From: Alkalihalobacillus sp. FSL W8-0930
Lineage (GTDB): Bacteria > Bacillota > Bacilli > Bacillales > Bacillaceae_D
Length of the DNA stretch: 64,000 nt
NCBI GenBank assembly: GCA_037965595.1
Contig: CP150183.1
Location: 2,356,001 to 2,420,000, forward strand
Reading direction: 5' to 3'
The notes under the pieces were generated by a model that did not search any database, had not been told where the DNA came from, and saw nothing but the letters and a program-made list of their open reading frames with translations. Positions 41,660 to 52,285 of this stretch are shown here, piece after piece. Each line of letters begins with the position of its first letter. The stretch's first letter is position 1. The translations under genes were made by a program, and so were the position numbers.

Positions 41660-42502
41660 TCATGTCTGATCTACCTCAGATCCTTTTGCATTCAGCTGCT
41701 GTGCTTGTTTCACAACGTCCTGAACGGTTGCCGGATCTAACTTACGTACTGTTTCACTTTCATCCAATGGCAAGGTGAGATGCATGAGAAACTCAATGTT
41801 GCCTTCTCCACCTGTAATCGGTGAAAAGTCCAAAGCACGCACGTGAAACCCTTCGTGATTCGCCATTTTACTAACGTTAGTTAACACTTGCTCATGTATG
41901 GCAGGATCTCGTACGATTCCTTTTTTCCCTACTTGCTCTCTGCCAGCTTCAAATTGAGGCTTAACTAAAGCTAGAACGTCGCCACCTGCACATAACACAG
42001 TCTTTAATGTTGGCAGGATTAGTTTTAGAGATATAAAGGAAACATCAATGCTCGCAAATTCAGGCAAGCCTTCCTGTAAGTCTTCAGGCTTTACATAACG
42101 GAAATTCGTACGTTCCATCACAACAACCTGCTCGTGCTGTCTGATTTTCCAAGCAAGCTGATTATACCCAACGTCAAGCGCATAGACAAGTGATGCTCCA
42201 TTTTGCAGGGCACAATCTGTGAAACCACCAGTCGATGCACCGATATCAATCATAATCTTGTCTCGTACATCTACATCAAACACCTTCAAAGCTTTCTCTA
42301 GCTTATAACCACCGCGACTGACGTACGGCATAAGCTGACCTTTTACTTCAAGAGGTGCCTCCTGATCAATTTTCATTCCTGGTTTATCTAAGCGTTCCGT
42401 ACCAGAGTAAACCAAGCCTGCCATCACAGCACGCTTGGCTTTTTCTCGTGAATCGAGTAGCCCCCGATCCACTAATAATGTATCAATGCGTTCTTTTTTC
42501 AC
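41660..42502 (-). CDS. tlyA: TlyA-family 2'-O-methyltransferase (YqxC)
   Basis: 280 residues: N-terminal S4 RNA-binding domain (about 1-60, DTLLVDRGLLDSREKAKRAV) and an FtsJ-like Rossmann methyltransferase with IDIGASTGGFTDCALQNGA as the SAM site. TlyA homologues methylate 16S and/or 23S rRNA ribose. The start codon is GTG, three bases after the dxs stop, so the pair is co-transcribed as in B. subtilis. Confidence 0.88.
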   Translation of the reverse strand: MKKERIDTLLVDRGLLDSREKAKRAVMAGLVYSGTERLDKPGMKIDQEAPLEVKGQLMPYVSRGGYKLEKALKVFDVDVRDKIMIDIGASTGGFTDCALQNGASLVYALDVGYNQLAWKIRQHEQVVVMERTNFRYVKPEDLQEGLPEFASIDVSFISLKLILPTLKTVLCAGGDVLALVKPQFEAGREQVGKKGIVRDPAIHEQVLTNVSKMANHEGFHVRALDFSPITGGEGNIEFLMHLTLPLDESETVRKLDPATVQDVVKQAQQLNAKGSEVDQT

Positions 42503-42505
42503 AGG

Positions 42506-44395
42506 TTATGCTCTTTTCTGTTTCGCAGGAATGAACTCAACTAGCTGGCTCATCACGTTCTTAGATGTTAATCCAATCTCTTCAAGTAGTTGCGGAACAT
42601 CTCCGTGCTCAATGTATTCATCAGGGATACCCAGTCGTCTTACTTGGACATGATGATAGCCGTGTTCGTTAAAATGCTCAAGAACGGCACTTCCGAAACC
42701 ACCTTGAAGAGCTGTTTCTTCAATCGTCATCACTGGAATCTCTTCTTCTGCTAATTTATTTAGAAGCTCAATGTCTAGTGGCTTCACTGAGTTCGCATTT
42801 ACAACACGAATTGATAAGCCTTCTGCTTCAAGCGCTTTTGCAGCTTCTTGGGCTACAGGAATCATTGTACTAAATGTGAGGATACAGCCATCTGTTCCTT
42901 CACGAAGCGTTTCCCATTTCCCAATTGGAAGGGTCTTGAACTCTTCATCCATTGGTACCCCGTACCCATTACCACGAGGATATCTAACCGCGATCGGGCC
43001 ATCGTTGTATTCTAAAGCTGTATGAAGCATGTTCTGCAGTTCATTTTCATCCTTAGGATTCAAAATGGTCATGTTTGGCAAATGTCTTAAATACGCGATG
43101 TCAAATACACCTTGGTGTGTTTCTCCATCAGCCCCTACAAGTCCTGCACGGTCAATTGCAAACACTACGTTAAGATTCTGACGACAAATATCATGTACTA
43201 ATTGATCATACCCTCTTTGAAGGAAGGTTGAATAAACAGCAAATACAGGCTTTAATCCTTGAGTAGCTAATCCACCAGCCATCGTTGTTGCATGCTGCTC
43301 AGCAATTCCTACATCAAACATTCTGTCTGGGAAAACTTGCCCAAATGCGTCGAGTTTTGTTCCGCCAGGCATAGCTGCTGTAATTCCAACAATACGCTCA
43401 TCTGTTTTGGCTTTCTTAATGAGAGTATTTGCAAATACACCACTATAACTTGGTGGGCCTGGTTTAGAAACGACTTCTCCAGACTCAATTTTGTATGGTC
43501 CAAGACCATGCCATGTTCCTTTTGCGTCATTTTCAGCAGGCTCGTAGCCCTTACCCTTTTTCGTTAGAAGGTGAATTAATACAGGACCTTTTGTTTTCTT
43601 AGCATACTTAAGGTTGTCCATTAAATCATCAAGATCATGACCATCAACCGGTCCAAGATACGTAAAACCAAGCTCCTCAAAGAAAACACCAGGAATCATC
43701 ATGTACTTCATACTATCTTTGAATTTCTCCGCTGTTGAAGCAAGTTTACCGCCGACTGCAGGAATCTTTTTAATAAAGCTCTCAATCTCATCCTTCGCAC
43801 GATTGTACTTCCCGCCCGTACGTAATCGACCAAGCACACTGTGTAAGGCCCCAACGTTTGGTGCGATGGACATTTCGTTGTCATTTAAAATGACAATTAG
43901 ATCTGTTTGTTCATGTCCAATATGGTTAAGTGCTTCAAATGCCATTCCGCCTGTTAATGCACCATCACCTATTACCGCAATCACACTCTCATCTGTTCCT
44001 TTTATATCGCGAGCTGTCGCCATTCCCATGGCAGCAGAGAGAGAAGTTGAACTATGACCTGTTTCCCACACGTCATGCTCACTTTCATTACGCTTCGGAA
44101 AACCGCATAGACCTTTATATTTGCGCAATGTTTCAAATTGTCCCGCTCTACCAGTTAAAATCTTATGAACATAGGCTTGATGCCCCACATCCCAAATAAA
44201 TTTATCCTTTGGACTATCAAATAAATAATGCATAGCAATTGTTAACTCAACAACCCCAAGATTTGGTCCTAGGTGTCCACCCGTAACTGATAACTGTTGA
44301 ACTAAAAAGTCCCGGATATCTTGAGACAATTCTTGAAGCTCTTTTTTGGAATAGCCTTTAATGGCTGCCGGATGTTGAAGGTCCTCTAACCTCAT
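42506..44395 (-). CDS. dxs: 1-deoxy-D-xylulose-5-phosphate synthase
   Basis: About 629 residues from ATG 44395 (GGGG nine bases upstream; upstream in-frame codons lack a site). ThDP enzyme condensing pyruvate and glyceraldehyde 3-phosphate in the MEP isoprenoid pathway. Landmarks are [15 protein letters not shown]-like [29 protein letters not shown], the ThDP motif [14 protein letters not shown]...NDNEMSI and [15 protein letters not shown]. It follows ispA, with a terminator between, so it may have its own promoter. Confidence 0.95.
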   Translation of the reverse strand: MRLEDLQHPAAIKGYSKKELQELSQDIRDFLVQQLSVTGGHLGPNLGVVELTIAMHYLFDSPKDKFIWDVGHQAYVHKILTGRAGQFETLRKYKGLCGFPKRNESEHDVWETGHSSTSLSAAMGMATARDIKGTDESVIAVIGDGALTGGMAFEALNHIGHEQTDLIVILNDNEMSIAPNVGALHSVLGRLRTGGKYNRAKDEIESFIKKIPAVGGKLASTAEKFKDSMKYMMIPGVFFEELGFTYLGPVDGHDLDDLMDNLKYAKKTKGPVLIHLLTKKGKGYEPAENDAKGTWHGLGPYKIESGEVVSKPGPPSYSGVFANTLIKKAKTDERIVGITAAMPGGTKLDAFGQVFPDRMFDVGIAEQHATTMAGGLATQGLKPVFAVYSTFLQRGYDQLVHDICRQNLNVVFAIDRAGLVGADGETHQGVFDIAYLRHLPNMTILNPKDENELQNMLHTALEYNDGPIAVRYPRGNGYGVPMDEEFKTLPIGKWETLREGTDGCILTFSTMIPVAQEAAKALEAEGLSIRVVNANSVKPLDIELLNKLAEEEIPVMTIEETALQGGFGSAVLEHFNEHGYHHVQVRRLGIPDEYIEHGDVPQLLEEIGLTSKNVMSQLVEFIPAKQKRA

Positions 44396-44531
44396 ATACA
44401 TTTTCCCCACTTTCGTCAATCTTATCGACCCGTAATCTGTATCTAATCTCATATTGTGATCTTAGTATATCAAAAATTGAAGCGTTACCCCAAATGTAAT
44501 CCTTTAGCATTTCTTGAGAGCCAAGAAAAAA

Positions 44532-44556
44532 GGCGATCCAGCAAAGTGGAATCGCC
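44532..44556 (-). terminator. Terminator between ispA and dxs
   Basis: GGCGAT (44532-44537) and ATCGCC (44551-44556), extended by CCA/TGG with a bulge; the minus strand continues into TTTTTT. Confidence 0.7.
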
Positions 44557-44571
44557 CGAGACCAACAACTA

Positions 44572-45453
44572 TTAGTGATTACGATATGCGACGTACTTTG
44601 TCAAATCCTCAAGTAAAGAATGATCCATTTGTACGTTTCGAAGAGAAGCCAGTGCTGCTTCAAGGTGGTAGGTTAGTTTTTCTTTAGCCCCATCCATACC
44701 TAGCATGCTTGGGTATGTTCCTTTATTGTTGGTTATATCGCTTCCAACTGGTTTTCCGATCGTATCCGCATCGCCCTCAATATCTAAAATATCATCTTTA
44801 ATTTGGAACAACAGTCCTAATTCCCTTCCAAATTGTCTAAGATGCAAGATATCTTCTTCAGTCGCATCGGCAAGAATGGCTCCAGCAATAAGCGATCCAA
44901 TAATTAAATCACCGGTTTTATGATGGTGGATATGCTCTAATTCTTCAATAGATAGCTCCTTGTTTTCACCTTCCATATCAGAAACCTGTCCCCCAACCAT
45001 ACCTTGCGCCCCAGCTGCCCTGGAAATTTCGCGAATGAGAGAGACAATACGAGCAGGATCTTCATCTACGTTTGAAATTAGTTGAAAACTGTAGGTAAGT
45101 AACGCATCACCAGCGAGGATAGCCGTTGCTTCTCCAAACACTTTATGATTTGTAGGCTTCCCGCGACGAAGATCATCATCATCCATTGCTGGAAGATCAT
45201 CGTGAATTAAAGAGTATGTGTGAATCATTTCAATGGCGCAGGCTACGTCCATCCCTTTTTTAATTGGCTTACCATATCCTCTAAGAACAGCCATTAACAG
45301 AACAGGTCTGATGCGCTTACCACCTGCTTGCAAGGAGTAGATCATCGATTTTTTTAATGAATCAGGTGTTTGCAATGCATCGATTGTTCGGATCAGTTGA
45401 GCTTCAATTTCTACTTTAGATGATTCGATAAAGCGTTCTAGTTCTGCTGTCAC
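44572..45453 (-). CDS. ispA: Farnesyl diphosphate synthase
   Basis: 293 residues. First Asp-rich motif [14 protein letters not shown] and second DDILDIEGD bind Mg-diphosphate; [12 protein letters not shown] is the conserved N-terminal block. It makes the C15 precursor for quinones and undecaprenyl phosphate. The GTG start overlaps the xseB stop (GTGA), with GGGAGG seven bases upstream. Confidence 0.94.
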   Translation of the reverse strand: MTAELERFIESSKVEIEAQLIRTIDALQTPDSLKKSMIYSLQAGGKRIRPVLLMAVLRGYGKPIKKGMDVACAIEMIHTYSLIHDDLPAMDDDDLRRGKPTNHKVFGEATAILAGDALLTYSFQLISNVDEDPARIVSLIREISRAAGAQGMVGGQVSDMEGENKELSIEELEHIHHHKTGDLIIGSLIAGAILADATEEDILHLRQFGRELGLLFQIKDDILDIEGDADTIGKPVGSDITNNKGTYPSMLGMDGAKEKLTYHLEAALASLRNVQMDHSLLEDLTKYVAYRNH

Positions 45454-45692
45454 TCCTGGTCCTCCCCACTTAGGTCAAGCTCTTCAATTTCACCATCTTC
45501 ATGTAAAATTTGATCCATTTGTTTTTCTATTTGCTCAAGTTTCACATGGCACTGTTTGGATAGGTCCATGCCTTGTTGGAACATCTCAATGGCTTGTTCA
45601 AGAGGCACATCTCCTTGTTCAAGCTTGTCTACAACCTCTTCTAGCTGCTCCATTGCTTCTTCAAAGCTAATGGTTTCTTCTTTATTTGCCAT
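45450..45692 (-). CDS. xseB: Exodeoxyribonuclease VII small subunit
   Basis: 80 residues from ATG 45692 (GAGGAGTG upstream). Two-helix coiled protein with the typical [20 protein letters not shown] start and [18 protein letters not shown]. It binds XseA to form ExoVII. It overlaps both xseA and ispA. Confidence 0.94.
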   Translation of the reverse strand: MANKEETISFEEAMEQLEEVVDKLEQGDVPLEQAIEMFQQGMDLSKQCHVKLEQIEKQMDQILHEDGEIEELDLSGEDQE

Positions 45693-47052
45693 GTGATTCA
45701 CTCCTCGGTATCTTTTTTTCTTTCCCGGTAATCTGACAGAAGTACGTTCCATCCGTCACTTGTAATTCCAACACTTCATCTGGATCTGCTTGATCAACAG
45801 ATTTAATAAGCTCACCGGTAATCTGTTGATATGCAAGACTGTAGCCTCGACTCATTACTTGAAGAGGGCTAAGAAGCTGAAGCTGTTGCAGTGCGTGTTG
45901 GAATTGCTGTTGCTTCGCAGTTACCAATTGTGAGGTTTCTCGCTTTAAGGAGAGTTCCTGACGCATAAGCTTATCTTGCAATTGTTTAATTCGTTCTTTC
46001 GGATGAGCTTGAAGTACACTTTTCGCAAGTAGCTCGTGTTGTCCTTTTTTCTTTTCAACTAAACGTTGAATCGTTCGTTTAAGCTGATCCATTCGCGTGT
46101 CGAGCTCCTGTTCCTTCTGGCGGATCAGTTGCGCAGGATACTTGAATGCATAGGACTTTTGCAAGCGATCAAGCTGTCTTCTTTCCTGCTTGACTCTCTC
46201 ACGCATACCAACTAAAAGACGTTGCTTATGGCTTAAGGTTCTATGTAACAAATCTAAGCGGTTGGGTACTGCAAGTTCCGCTGCAGCAGTTGGAGTTGGC
46301 GCTCGTAAGTCAGACACAAAATCACTGATGGTAAAATCCGTTTCATGTCCTACTGCGGAAATAATTGGAACCGTAGCCTCAGCAATTGTTCGAACAACCT
46401 GTTCGTCATTAAATGCCCAAAGCTCTTCGATTGAACCACCGCCTCGCCCTGCGATTAGTACATCAAACACACCTGCTGCATCGGCCTGCATGATGGCACG
46501 AACGATAGAGGATGGAGCCTGGTCTCCTTGCACCAAGGCCGGAAGCAGAGTGATTTGAGCGATAGGATAACGCCTTTTTAACGTTGTGAGAATATCTCGC
46601 ACGGCCGCACCTGTAGGAGACGTAACAACAGCAATTCGCTTCGGATAAACAGGGATAGGCTTTTTTCGTTCGTCGGAAAATAAGCCTTCTTCTTCAAGCG
46701 TTTCTTTTAGCTTTTCATACGCTAAATATAAATTCCCAATTCCATCAGGTTGCATCTCTTTTGCATAGAGCTGATATTGACCATATGGCTCATATACATT
46801 GATCTCTCCACGAATTAAGACCTTCATTCCATTCTCAGGCTTAAACGCTAAGTAGCGATTATGACCTGCAAACATGACGGCTTGAATCCGTGAATTTTCG
46901 TCCTTAACGGAAAAATACATATGCCCGCGACTATGCTGTTTAAAGTTTGAAAGTTCTCCTCGAATCCATACGTCAGGAAGGAGCTTGTCTGTTTCGAGTA
47001 ACCCTTTAATATACCGTGTTAATTCTGAAACGGAAACAATCGATTCAGACAT
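45682..47052 (-). CDS. xseA: Exodeoxyribonuclease VII large subunit
   Basis: 456 residues: N-terminal OB-fold domain (about 1-100), the catalytic domain with [20 protein letters not shown] and [18 protein letters not shown], then a long coiled coil that binds XseB. It degrades single-stranded DNA to large oligonucleotides. AGGAGG precedes the ATG; eleven bases after folD. Confidence 0.95.
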   Translation of the reverse strand: MSESIVSVSELTRYIKGLLETDKLLPDVWIRGELSNFKQHSRGHMYFSVKDENSRIQAVMFAGHNRYLAFKPENGMKVLIRGEINVYEPYGQYQLYAKEMQPDGIGNLYLAYEKLKETLEEEGLFSDERKKPIPVYPKRIAVVTSPTGAAVRDILTTLKRRYPIAQITLLPALVQGDQAPSSIVRAIMQADAAGVFDVLIAGRGGGSIEELWAFNDEQVVRTIAEATVPIISAVGHETDFTISDFVSDLRAPTPTAAAELAVPNRLDLLHRTLSHKQRLLVGMRERVKQERRQLDRLQKSYAFKYPAQLIRQKEQELDTRMDQLKRTIQRLVEKKKGQHELLAKSVLQAHPKERIKQLQDKLMRQELSLKRETSQLVTAKQQQFQHALQQLQLLSPLQVMSRGYSLAYQQITGELIKSVDQADPDEVLELQVTDGTYFCQITGKEKKIPRSESHGK

Positions 47053-47063
47053 GTCATTCCTCC

Positions 47064-47912
47064 TTACGAGCGATTAATTGCTGATTCGATCGTGTTTTCA
47101 AGAAGCATCGTGATCGTCATTGGCCCCACTCCACCAGGAACTGGTGTTAAATGAGATGCAACGGTCTCTACATCCGCAAAGTCTACATCACCACAAAGCT
47201 TTCCATTTTCATCACGATTCATCCCAACATCAACAACAACTGCGCCGGGTTTCACGTCTTCTTTTTTAATTAATTTTGCTATACCAACCGCAACAACCAG
47301 TATATCTGCTTGCTTTGTGATGGCATTTAAGTCAGGAGTTCGTGAATGACAATACGTAACAGTTGCATGTTCATTCAACAATAACTGCCCGACAGGTTTT
47401 CCAACAATGTTACTTCTACCTACTACAACGGCGTGTTTACCTGCAATGTCTACGTTTGAAGCTCTAAGTAGCTCGATAATGCCATGTGGCGTACAAGGTA
47501 AGAATGTTTTCTCACCTGTCATCATCTTACCTATGCTGATTGGATGAAACCCATCTACATCCTTAGTAGGACTAATGGCTTCAATGACAGCTTGTTCAGA
47601 GATTTGTTTTGGCAACGGCAATTGCACAAGTATTCCATCAATCGTTGGATCCTCGTTTAACTCACGAATGTGATTAAGTAGCTCTTCTTCTGTTGTCTCA
47701 TCAGAAAGGTGTCTAAGCTCTGAATGAATACCTGCTTTTTCGCACGAACGTTGCTTGGAACGCACATAAGTTTGTGATGCTTGGTTGTCTCCAACTAAAA
47801 TCACAGCTAGGCCTGGAACAATCCCTTGTTCTGTCAGGGCTTGAACACGTTCTTTCATTTCTGCTTGTTTAGAGGCTGCTAGTTCTTTTCCATTCATTAA
47901 TTCCGCTGTCAT
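47064..47912 (-). CDS. folD: Methylenetetrahydrofolate dehydrogenase/cyclohydrolase FolD
   Basis: 282 residues from ATG 47912 (ATG 47915 equally possible; GGAG upstream). Landmarks are [20 protein letters not shown] with the catalytic Tyr/Lys, [12 protein letters not shown] and the NADP block [16 protein letters not shown], ending [16 protein letters not shown]. It interconverts one-carbon tetrahydrofolates for purines and formyl-Met. Confidence 0.95.
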   Translation of the reverse strand: MTAELMNGKELAASKQAEMKERVQALTEQGIVPGLAVILVGDNQASQTYVRSKQRSCEKAGIHSELRHLSDETTEEELLNHIRELNEDPTIDGILVQLPLPKQISEQAVIEAISPTKDVDGFHPISIGKMMTGEKTFLPCTPHGIIELLRASNVDIAGKHAVVVGRSNIVGKPVGQLLLNEHATVTYCHSRTPDLNAITKQADILVVAVGIAKLIKKEDVKPGAVVVDVGMNRDENGKLCGDVDFADVETVASHLTPVPGGVGPMTITMLLENTIESAINRS

Positions 47913-47988
47913 CATGATCACTCCGTTGTAGTTAATTTGCAGACAAAAGACACCCATAAACTAGGGTGGATAAACGATACACTTAGTC

Positions 47989-48396
47989 TTACTCGTTTAA
48001 TTCGCTATTCATCATATCAACTGAGTTTGATAAAACTCCATTCATAAATCGACCGGCTTCTTCCCCGCCAAAAGCCTTTGACAGTTCAATGGCCTCGTTA
48101 AATGTTACATTCGCTGGGATGTCGTCTATATATTTCATTTCAAACAGTGCCATGCGTGCAATAGCTCTGTCAACATGACCCATTCGCTCAATGGTATATC
48201 CTTGAAGATTACTTGAAATCCATCCGTCCAGTTGTTCTTTATGTTCTAACGTGCCATGCACAAGCTGATGAAAGAATTCGCTAGGCTGTTCATCATCATT
48301 TAGTACACTTTCCATCGCTTGGTCTGGTTCTGTTTTTGTTACATCAATTTGGTATAGAGCTTGTGCAGCTCTCAGTCTTGCTACCCGTCGATTCAT
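47989..48396 (-). CDS. nusB: Transcription antitermination factor NusB
   Basis: 135-residue helical protein with MNRRVARLRAAQALYQIDV, the boxA-RNA-binding arginine-rich start, and NVTFNEAIELSKAFGGEEAGRFMNGVL. It acts with NusE/S10 in rRNA transcription antitermination. AAGGAG precedes the ATG. A terminator lies between it and yqhY upstream. Confidence 0.94.
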   Translation of the reverse strand: MNRRVARLRAAQALYQIDVTKTEPDQAMESVLNDDEQPSEFFHQLVHGTLEHKEQLDGWISSNLQGYTIERMGHVDRAIARMALFEMKYIDDIPANVTFNEAIELSKAFGGEEAGRFMNGVLSNSVDMMNSELNE

Positions 48397-48511
48397 AGAT
48401 ATGAACTCCTTATCATTTAAAAAAATTCTAATGAACGTCTAGTATAACGCACTTTTTTGTCTGTGGAAAATCGTTTTGTCGACGTTCGTGTACTTTTCAC
48501 GAAATTTGTAC

Positions 48512-48560
48512 AAAAATAGTCTGGATACATGCTTTCCAACATGCAGCCAGACTATTTTTA
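48512..48560 (-). terminator. Terminator between yqhY and nusB
   Basis: AAAAATAGTCTGG (48512-48524) and CCAGACTATTTTT (48547-48559) form a perfect 13-bp stem with an inner GCATG-type pairing; T-rich on both sides. Confidence 0.88.
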
Positions 48561-48583
48561 CACGTAGGTGTTAGATAACCCTC

Positions 48584-48979
48584 TTATTCGTCTTTTGCTG
48601 GTTCTGTTGATTCAAATTGCACCCCAACAACATGGACATTAATCGCCTCAAGCTGAATAGCAGTCATCGTAAGTAAGGTTTGCTTAATATTCATCTGAAC
48701 AAGATTGGCCACCTCAGGAACAGAAGCTCCATAGACAATCACAACAGAGACATCTACAATAATGCCACTTTCATCCAGATCAACTTTTACACCCTTGCCA
48801 TGATTCTTGCGTCCTAAACGTTCAGCTACATCAGTGGCAAAACTACCACGTAAGGTTGCAATTCCTTCGACCTCTTGAGCTGCAATCCCTGCAATCACTT
48901 CAATGACTTCAGGAGAAATCTCAACTTTTCCTAGGCCAGACTTTTTTTCCTCTAGTTCCAAAATTTGATTATCTTCCAT
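48584..48979 (-). CDS. yqhY: Asp23/Gls24 family protein YqhY
   Basis: 131 residues with the Asp23 fold: KVEISPEVIEVIAGIAAQEVEGIATLRG and later VSVVIVYGASVPEVANLVQMNI (landmarks EISPEVIEVIAG, VIVYGASVPEVA). In B. subtilis YqhY sits after accBC and loss of it disturbs acetyl-CoA carboxylase control. Same position here, 21 bp after accC. AAGGAGG precedes the ATG. Confidence 0.92.
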   Translation of the reverse strand: MEDNQILELEEKKSGLGKVEISPEVIEVIAGIAAQEVEGIATLRGSFATDVAERLGRKNHGKGVKVDLDESGIIVDVSVVIVYGASVPEVANLVQMNIKQTLLTMTAIQLEAINVHVVGVQFESTEPAKDE

Positions 48980-49000
48980 AATAGCCTCCTTGTATGAACA

Positions 49001-50368
49001 TTATTGTTTTTCTTTTTCGGATGGCATTACTTCATATTGCTCAATGAATTTTGTGTTAAATTCTCCAGAGCGGAAAACTTCATGATCAAATAATCGAAGG
49101 TGGAACGGAATGGTCGTATCCACTCCTTCAATATCAAATTCTTGGAGTGCACGCTTCATACGTTCAACCGCTTCAATACGAGTTGGCGCATGCACGATTA
49201 CTTTAGCGATCATGGAGTCATAAAAAGGCGTAATCTTATAGCCTTGATATGCAGCTGAATCAATTCGTACACCAAAGCCTCCTGGAACTAAATATTGCGT
49301 AATTAATCCTGGAGATGGCATAAAGTTCTTTGAAGGGTTCTCAGCATTAATTCGACACTCAATTGCTACACCCTGGAATGTTACATCTTCTTGTGAAAAT
49401 GAAAGCGGCTGTCCATTAGCTACGCGAATTTGTTCTTTAATTAGATCAATTCCCGTTACCATTTCAGTTACTGGATGCTCAACTTGAATACGAGTATTCA
49501 TTTCCATAAAGAAAAAAGTTCCATCGTTATGGTCATAGATAAATTCTACCGTACCAGCTCCAACATATTCAACAGCCTGTGCAGCTGCAACAGCAGCTTG
49601 CCCCATTTCGGCACGCTTTTCAGGAGTTAAAGCTGGAGATGGTGTTTCTTCTACAAGCTTCTGAAGACGACGTTGAATGGAACAGTCACGCTCACCTAAA
49701 TGAACCGTGTTACCTAACGTATCAGCCATCACTTGAATTTCAACATGACGGAAATCTTCAATAAATTTCTCAAGATATACTCCTGGATTTCCAAAGGCTG
49801 TTGCTGCCTCTTGTTGCGTAATATTAATCCCCTTACGGAGCTCTTCAGGATTTCTTGCTACACGAATTCCTTTTCCGCCACCACCGGCTGTTGCTTTAAT
49901 GATAACTGGATACCCAATTTCTTCAGCAACCTCAAGGCCAGCTTCAGGGCTTTGAATAATCCCATTTGAGCCTGGTACAACTGGAACGCCAGCTCTTTTC
50001 ATTGTTTCACGAGCCACGTCTTTTGTACCCATTTGATTAATAGCAGAAGGACTAGGTCCGATGAACGTAATATTACACGCTGCACAAATTTCAGCAAAGT
50101 CAGCGTTCTCAGCTAAAAACCCATATCCTGGGTGAATCGCATCTGACTCTGTTAATGTGGCTACGCTCATGATATTTGTAAAGTTTAAGTAGCTTTGACC
50201 AGAAGCTGTTGGTCCAATACAAAATGCTTGATCAGCAAGCTTTACATGTAATGCATCAACATCAGCTTCAGAATAAACGGCTACCGTCTCAATTCCAAGC
50301 TCTTGGCACGCTCGAATAATTCGAACCGCAATTTCTCCGCGATTAGCAATTAGTATTTTTTTTATCAT
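49001..50368 (-). CDS. accC: Biotin carboxylase AccC
   Basis: 455 residues: N-terminal preATP domain ([18 protein letters not shown]), ATP-grasp with the glycine-rich [14 protein letters not shown], the catalytic [16 protein letters not shown], and the C-terminal domain. It carboxylates biotin on AccB, the first half of acetyl-CoA carboxylase for fatty-acid synthesis. AGGAG precedes the ATG; 19 bp after accB. Confidence 0.96.
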   Translation of the reverse strand: MIKKILIANRGEIAVRIIRACQELGIETVAVYSEADVDALHVKLADQAFCIGPTASGQSYLNFTNIMSVATLTESDAIHPGYGFLAENADFAEICAACNITFIGPSPSAINQMGTKDVARETMKRAGVPVVPGSNGIIQSPEAGLEVAEEIGYPVIIKATAGGGGKGIRVARNPEELRKGINITQQEAATAFGNPGVYLEKFIEDFRHVEIQVMADTLGNTVHLGERDCSIQRRLQKLVEETPSPALTPEKRAEMGQAAVAAAQAVEYVGAGTVEFIYDHNDGTFFFMEMNTRIQVEHPVTEMVTGIDLIKEQIRVANGQPLSFSQEDVTFQGVAIECRINAENPSKNFMPSPGLITQYLVPGGFGVRIDSAAYQGYKITPFYDSMIAKVIVHAPTRIEAVERMKRALQEFDIEGVDTTIPFHLRLFDHEVFRSGEFNTKFIEQYEVMPSEKEKQ

Positions 50369-50387
50369 CTTTAACCCAGCTCCTAGA

Positions 50388-50864
50388 TTATTTCAGTTCC
50401 ACAACAAATAGAGGTTGTCCGTATTCAACTAATTCCCCGTTTTGCGCCAGAACTTCAACAATTTTGCCATTCACATCTGCTTCTATTTCATTCATAAGCT
50501 TCATTGCTTCAACGATACAAACGATTGAGTCTTCTTTCACATCATCGCCAGCACTTACATATGGACCGTCCTCTGGTGATGGTGATGAATAAAATGTTCC
50601 TACCATTGGTGAAGTTACAGTGTGCAGGTTCTCTTTCTTTTCAGGCTGCGCTTGACTAGCCTCTTGAGGTGCATCGCTAACCTTGGGGGCAACTGGCTGT
50701 TGTGCCTCTACCTGGCGAACTGGCTGGTACGCCTCAGCCTGTACCACCGTTTCTGCTTTAACCTTTTTGAGGACAAGCTTATTTCCATTTTGCTCATATT
50801 CTAATTCATCAATATCCGATTGATTGACTGCTTCTATTAATTCTTTAATCTCTTGAACGTTCAT
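50388..50864 (-). CDS. accB: Biotin carboxyl carrier protein AccB
   Basis: 158 residues from ATG 50864: a short N-terminal helix-strand region, an Ala/Pro/Gln-rich flexible linker (about 40-85), and the biotinyl domain with the biotinylated Lys in [10 protein letters not shown]. The AAGGAG site is rather far (15 bases) from this ATG; an upstream TTG (50879) directly abuts it and is too close. Confidence 0.94.
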   Translation of the reverse strand: MNVQEIKELIEAVNQSDIDELEYEQNGNKLVLKKVKAETVVQAEAYQPVRQVEAQQPVAPKVSDAPQEASQAQPEKKENLHTVTSPMVGTFYSSPSPEDGPYVSAGDDVKEDSIVCIVEAMKLMNEIEADVNGKIVEVLAQNGELVEYGQPLFVVELK

Positions 50865-50980
50865 AGTTATTATGTACAACTCCTTCTTCGTTGGTTAACA
50901 CTTGCAACAATTATAACATGGCCCCTGCACTCAAAGTAGCAAGAAAAACTGACTGCATTAGACAAGTTCTTTTCTTGTTA

Positions 50981-51010
50981 TAAAAAATCCTTCATTCAAT
51001 GAATAAAGGA
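50981..51010 (-). terminator. Terminator of the 51020 gene
   Basis: ATCCTTCATTC (50986-50996) pairs with GAATAAAGGAT (51000-51010), one mismatch, and the minus strand runs into TTTTTT. Confidence 0.8.
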
Positions 51011-51019
51011 TCCAACCAC

Positions 51020-51391
51020 TTATTCTTGCTCTTCGTTTACTTGCTCTGACTCTATCTGCTCTTTAATTAGAGCATCTTTTTTGTATTGGCGAAACACAGG
51101 AAATTCAGAAAGATTATCAGGAATCTTACCGTTTTCGAGTAAGATAATCTTCACGATATCTTTGTTTCGAGCCATATGGTATTTCTCATCGTATTCGTTT
51201 TCTTTTGTATACCTTTTTAAGTTCTCGTAATCTTCTTCTTGAATGGAGACTGTATAGGTATCCTCATCTTGCTCTTCAAATTGTTCCTCAAACCCTACTT
51301 CAAATTCAACGATTTGAATATGATCATTCTTGATATTACGAGTTTGCTCTAATACTGCTTTAGCGCCCTCGGTTAGGTCTGTCCATTCCAT
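51020..51391 (-). CDS. Hypothetical acidic protein between spoIIIAH and accB
   Basis: 123 residues, about a third Glu/Asp, soluble, with no recognised domain. It begins MEWTDLTEGAKAVLEQTRN and ends in an acidic QVNEEQE tail. AGGAG precedes the ATG. It is an insertion relative to B. subtilis, where accB follows spoIIIAH directly, and it is flanked on its upstream side by the dispersed repeat. Function unknown. Confidence 0.7.
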   Translation of the reverse strand: MEWTDLTEGAKAVLEQTRNIKNDHIQIVEFEVGFEEQFEEQDEDTYTVSIQEEDYENLKRYTKENEYDEKYHMARNKDIVKIILLENGKIPDNLSEFPVFRQYKKDALIKEQIESEQVNEEQE

Positions 51392-51523
51392 ACTTATCGC
51401 TCCTCGTAAACAAATTGCACCTAAAGTATTATAACATGACTCGTTAATGAATGCATTAATGCATCTATCCAGTCTTCACAGTCTAACCAACAAGCAGGTG
51501 AATTAAAAGAAGGCAAAGGGACT

Positions 51524-51686
51524 GAGGCTGGGAGATAACATGAATGTAGCGAGTCAAACTTGAATTGAGCAACACATCCGCTACGGGGGAACCCTCGCTT
51601 GTTCAAATAAAACCACGAATGGCGAATGATTCTGCAATCGAATCATTCGCCATTATCAAATTGATTTTTAGTTATGTCTCAGACTT
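51524..51686. repeat. Dispersed palindromic repeat element, copy 2
   Basis: 163-bp relative of the element at 8088-8360. Left end GGCTGGGAGATAAC (51526-51539) and right end GTTATGTCTCAGAC (51671-51684) are imperfect inverted copies. Shared internal blocks are ATGAATGTAGC, ATCCGCTACGG, CCCTCGC and a hairpin of two perfect 15-base arms (51618-51632, 51640-51654) with a 7-base loop. It lacks the GC-rich middle of copy 1. It separates spoIIIAH from the 51020 gene; no coding capacity seen. Confidence 0.72.
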
Positions 51687-51700
51687 TGAACGCTAAACAA

Positions 51701-52282
51701 TTAATTACTTCCGCCTGTATTATGGGTAACTGAAACGTTATTTGCTTGACCAAGCTGTTCTTTGGCTAGCAGGATAATATCGTTTGCTTCTGCTGATGTT
51801 AACTCATCTGCGTCAACCATAATTTGAACTTTTGAATCCTCACTTACTACAAGCACATGATCATAGCCTTTTGCTTTAACTAGTGACTCAAGCGTTTCTT
51901 CACTTTGAGTTAGGTTTAAAATAGCCATGCTCTTATCTCGAGCTTCAACTTTTTCTTCAGCCGTTGCATCTGGAGCAGCAGATTTTTCCATGTACTGCTC
52001 TGCTTGCTTTGCACGTGATACTTCTAGTTGCATGCGTGCTTCAGTAAAGTAATTAGCCACATTATCTTCACCAGTTACTTCAAGAATTCCTTCTACATCA
52101 CCGTCTTGAGTGACCTGTACTTCAATTTGGTTCTCATCATCTGTTGCTGCATTTTCCTCAGTCTTAGGTTCTTCGTCCGTTAGAGCTAAATTTGTATTAC
52201 CTGAAGATACATAATAAACGGAAAGAACAATAATCAAACTTAACATTGTTAAAAGCCAAACTGTTTGTTTTTTAAGAGCCAT
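51701..52282 (-). CDS. spoIIIAH: Stage III sporulation protein AH
   Basis: 193 residues: N-terminal membrane helix (about 8-25), an acidic linker, and an extracellular ring-forming YscJ/FliF-like domain including NYFTEARMQLEVSRAKQAEQ and DELTSAEANDIILLAKEQLG. In the mother cell membrane it binds forespore SpoIIQ, forming the intercellular channel. Last gene of the operon; the dispersed repeat follows. Confidence 0.93.
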   Translation of the reverse strand: MALKKQTVWLLTMLSLIIVLSVYYVSSGNTNLALTDEEPKTEENAATDDENQIEVQVTQDGDVEGILEVTGEDNVANYFTEARMQLEVSRAKQAEQYMEKSAAPDATAEEKVEARDKSMAILNLTQSEETLESLVKAKGYDHVLVVSEDSKVQIMVDADELTSAEANDIILLAKEQLGQANNVSVTHNTGGSN

Positions 52283-52285
52283 ATT

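Noticed and set aside
51421-51606. 61-codon frame over repeat copy 2
   Set aside because: Lies within the palindromic element and is not preserved in copy 1.
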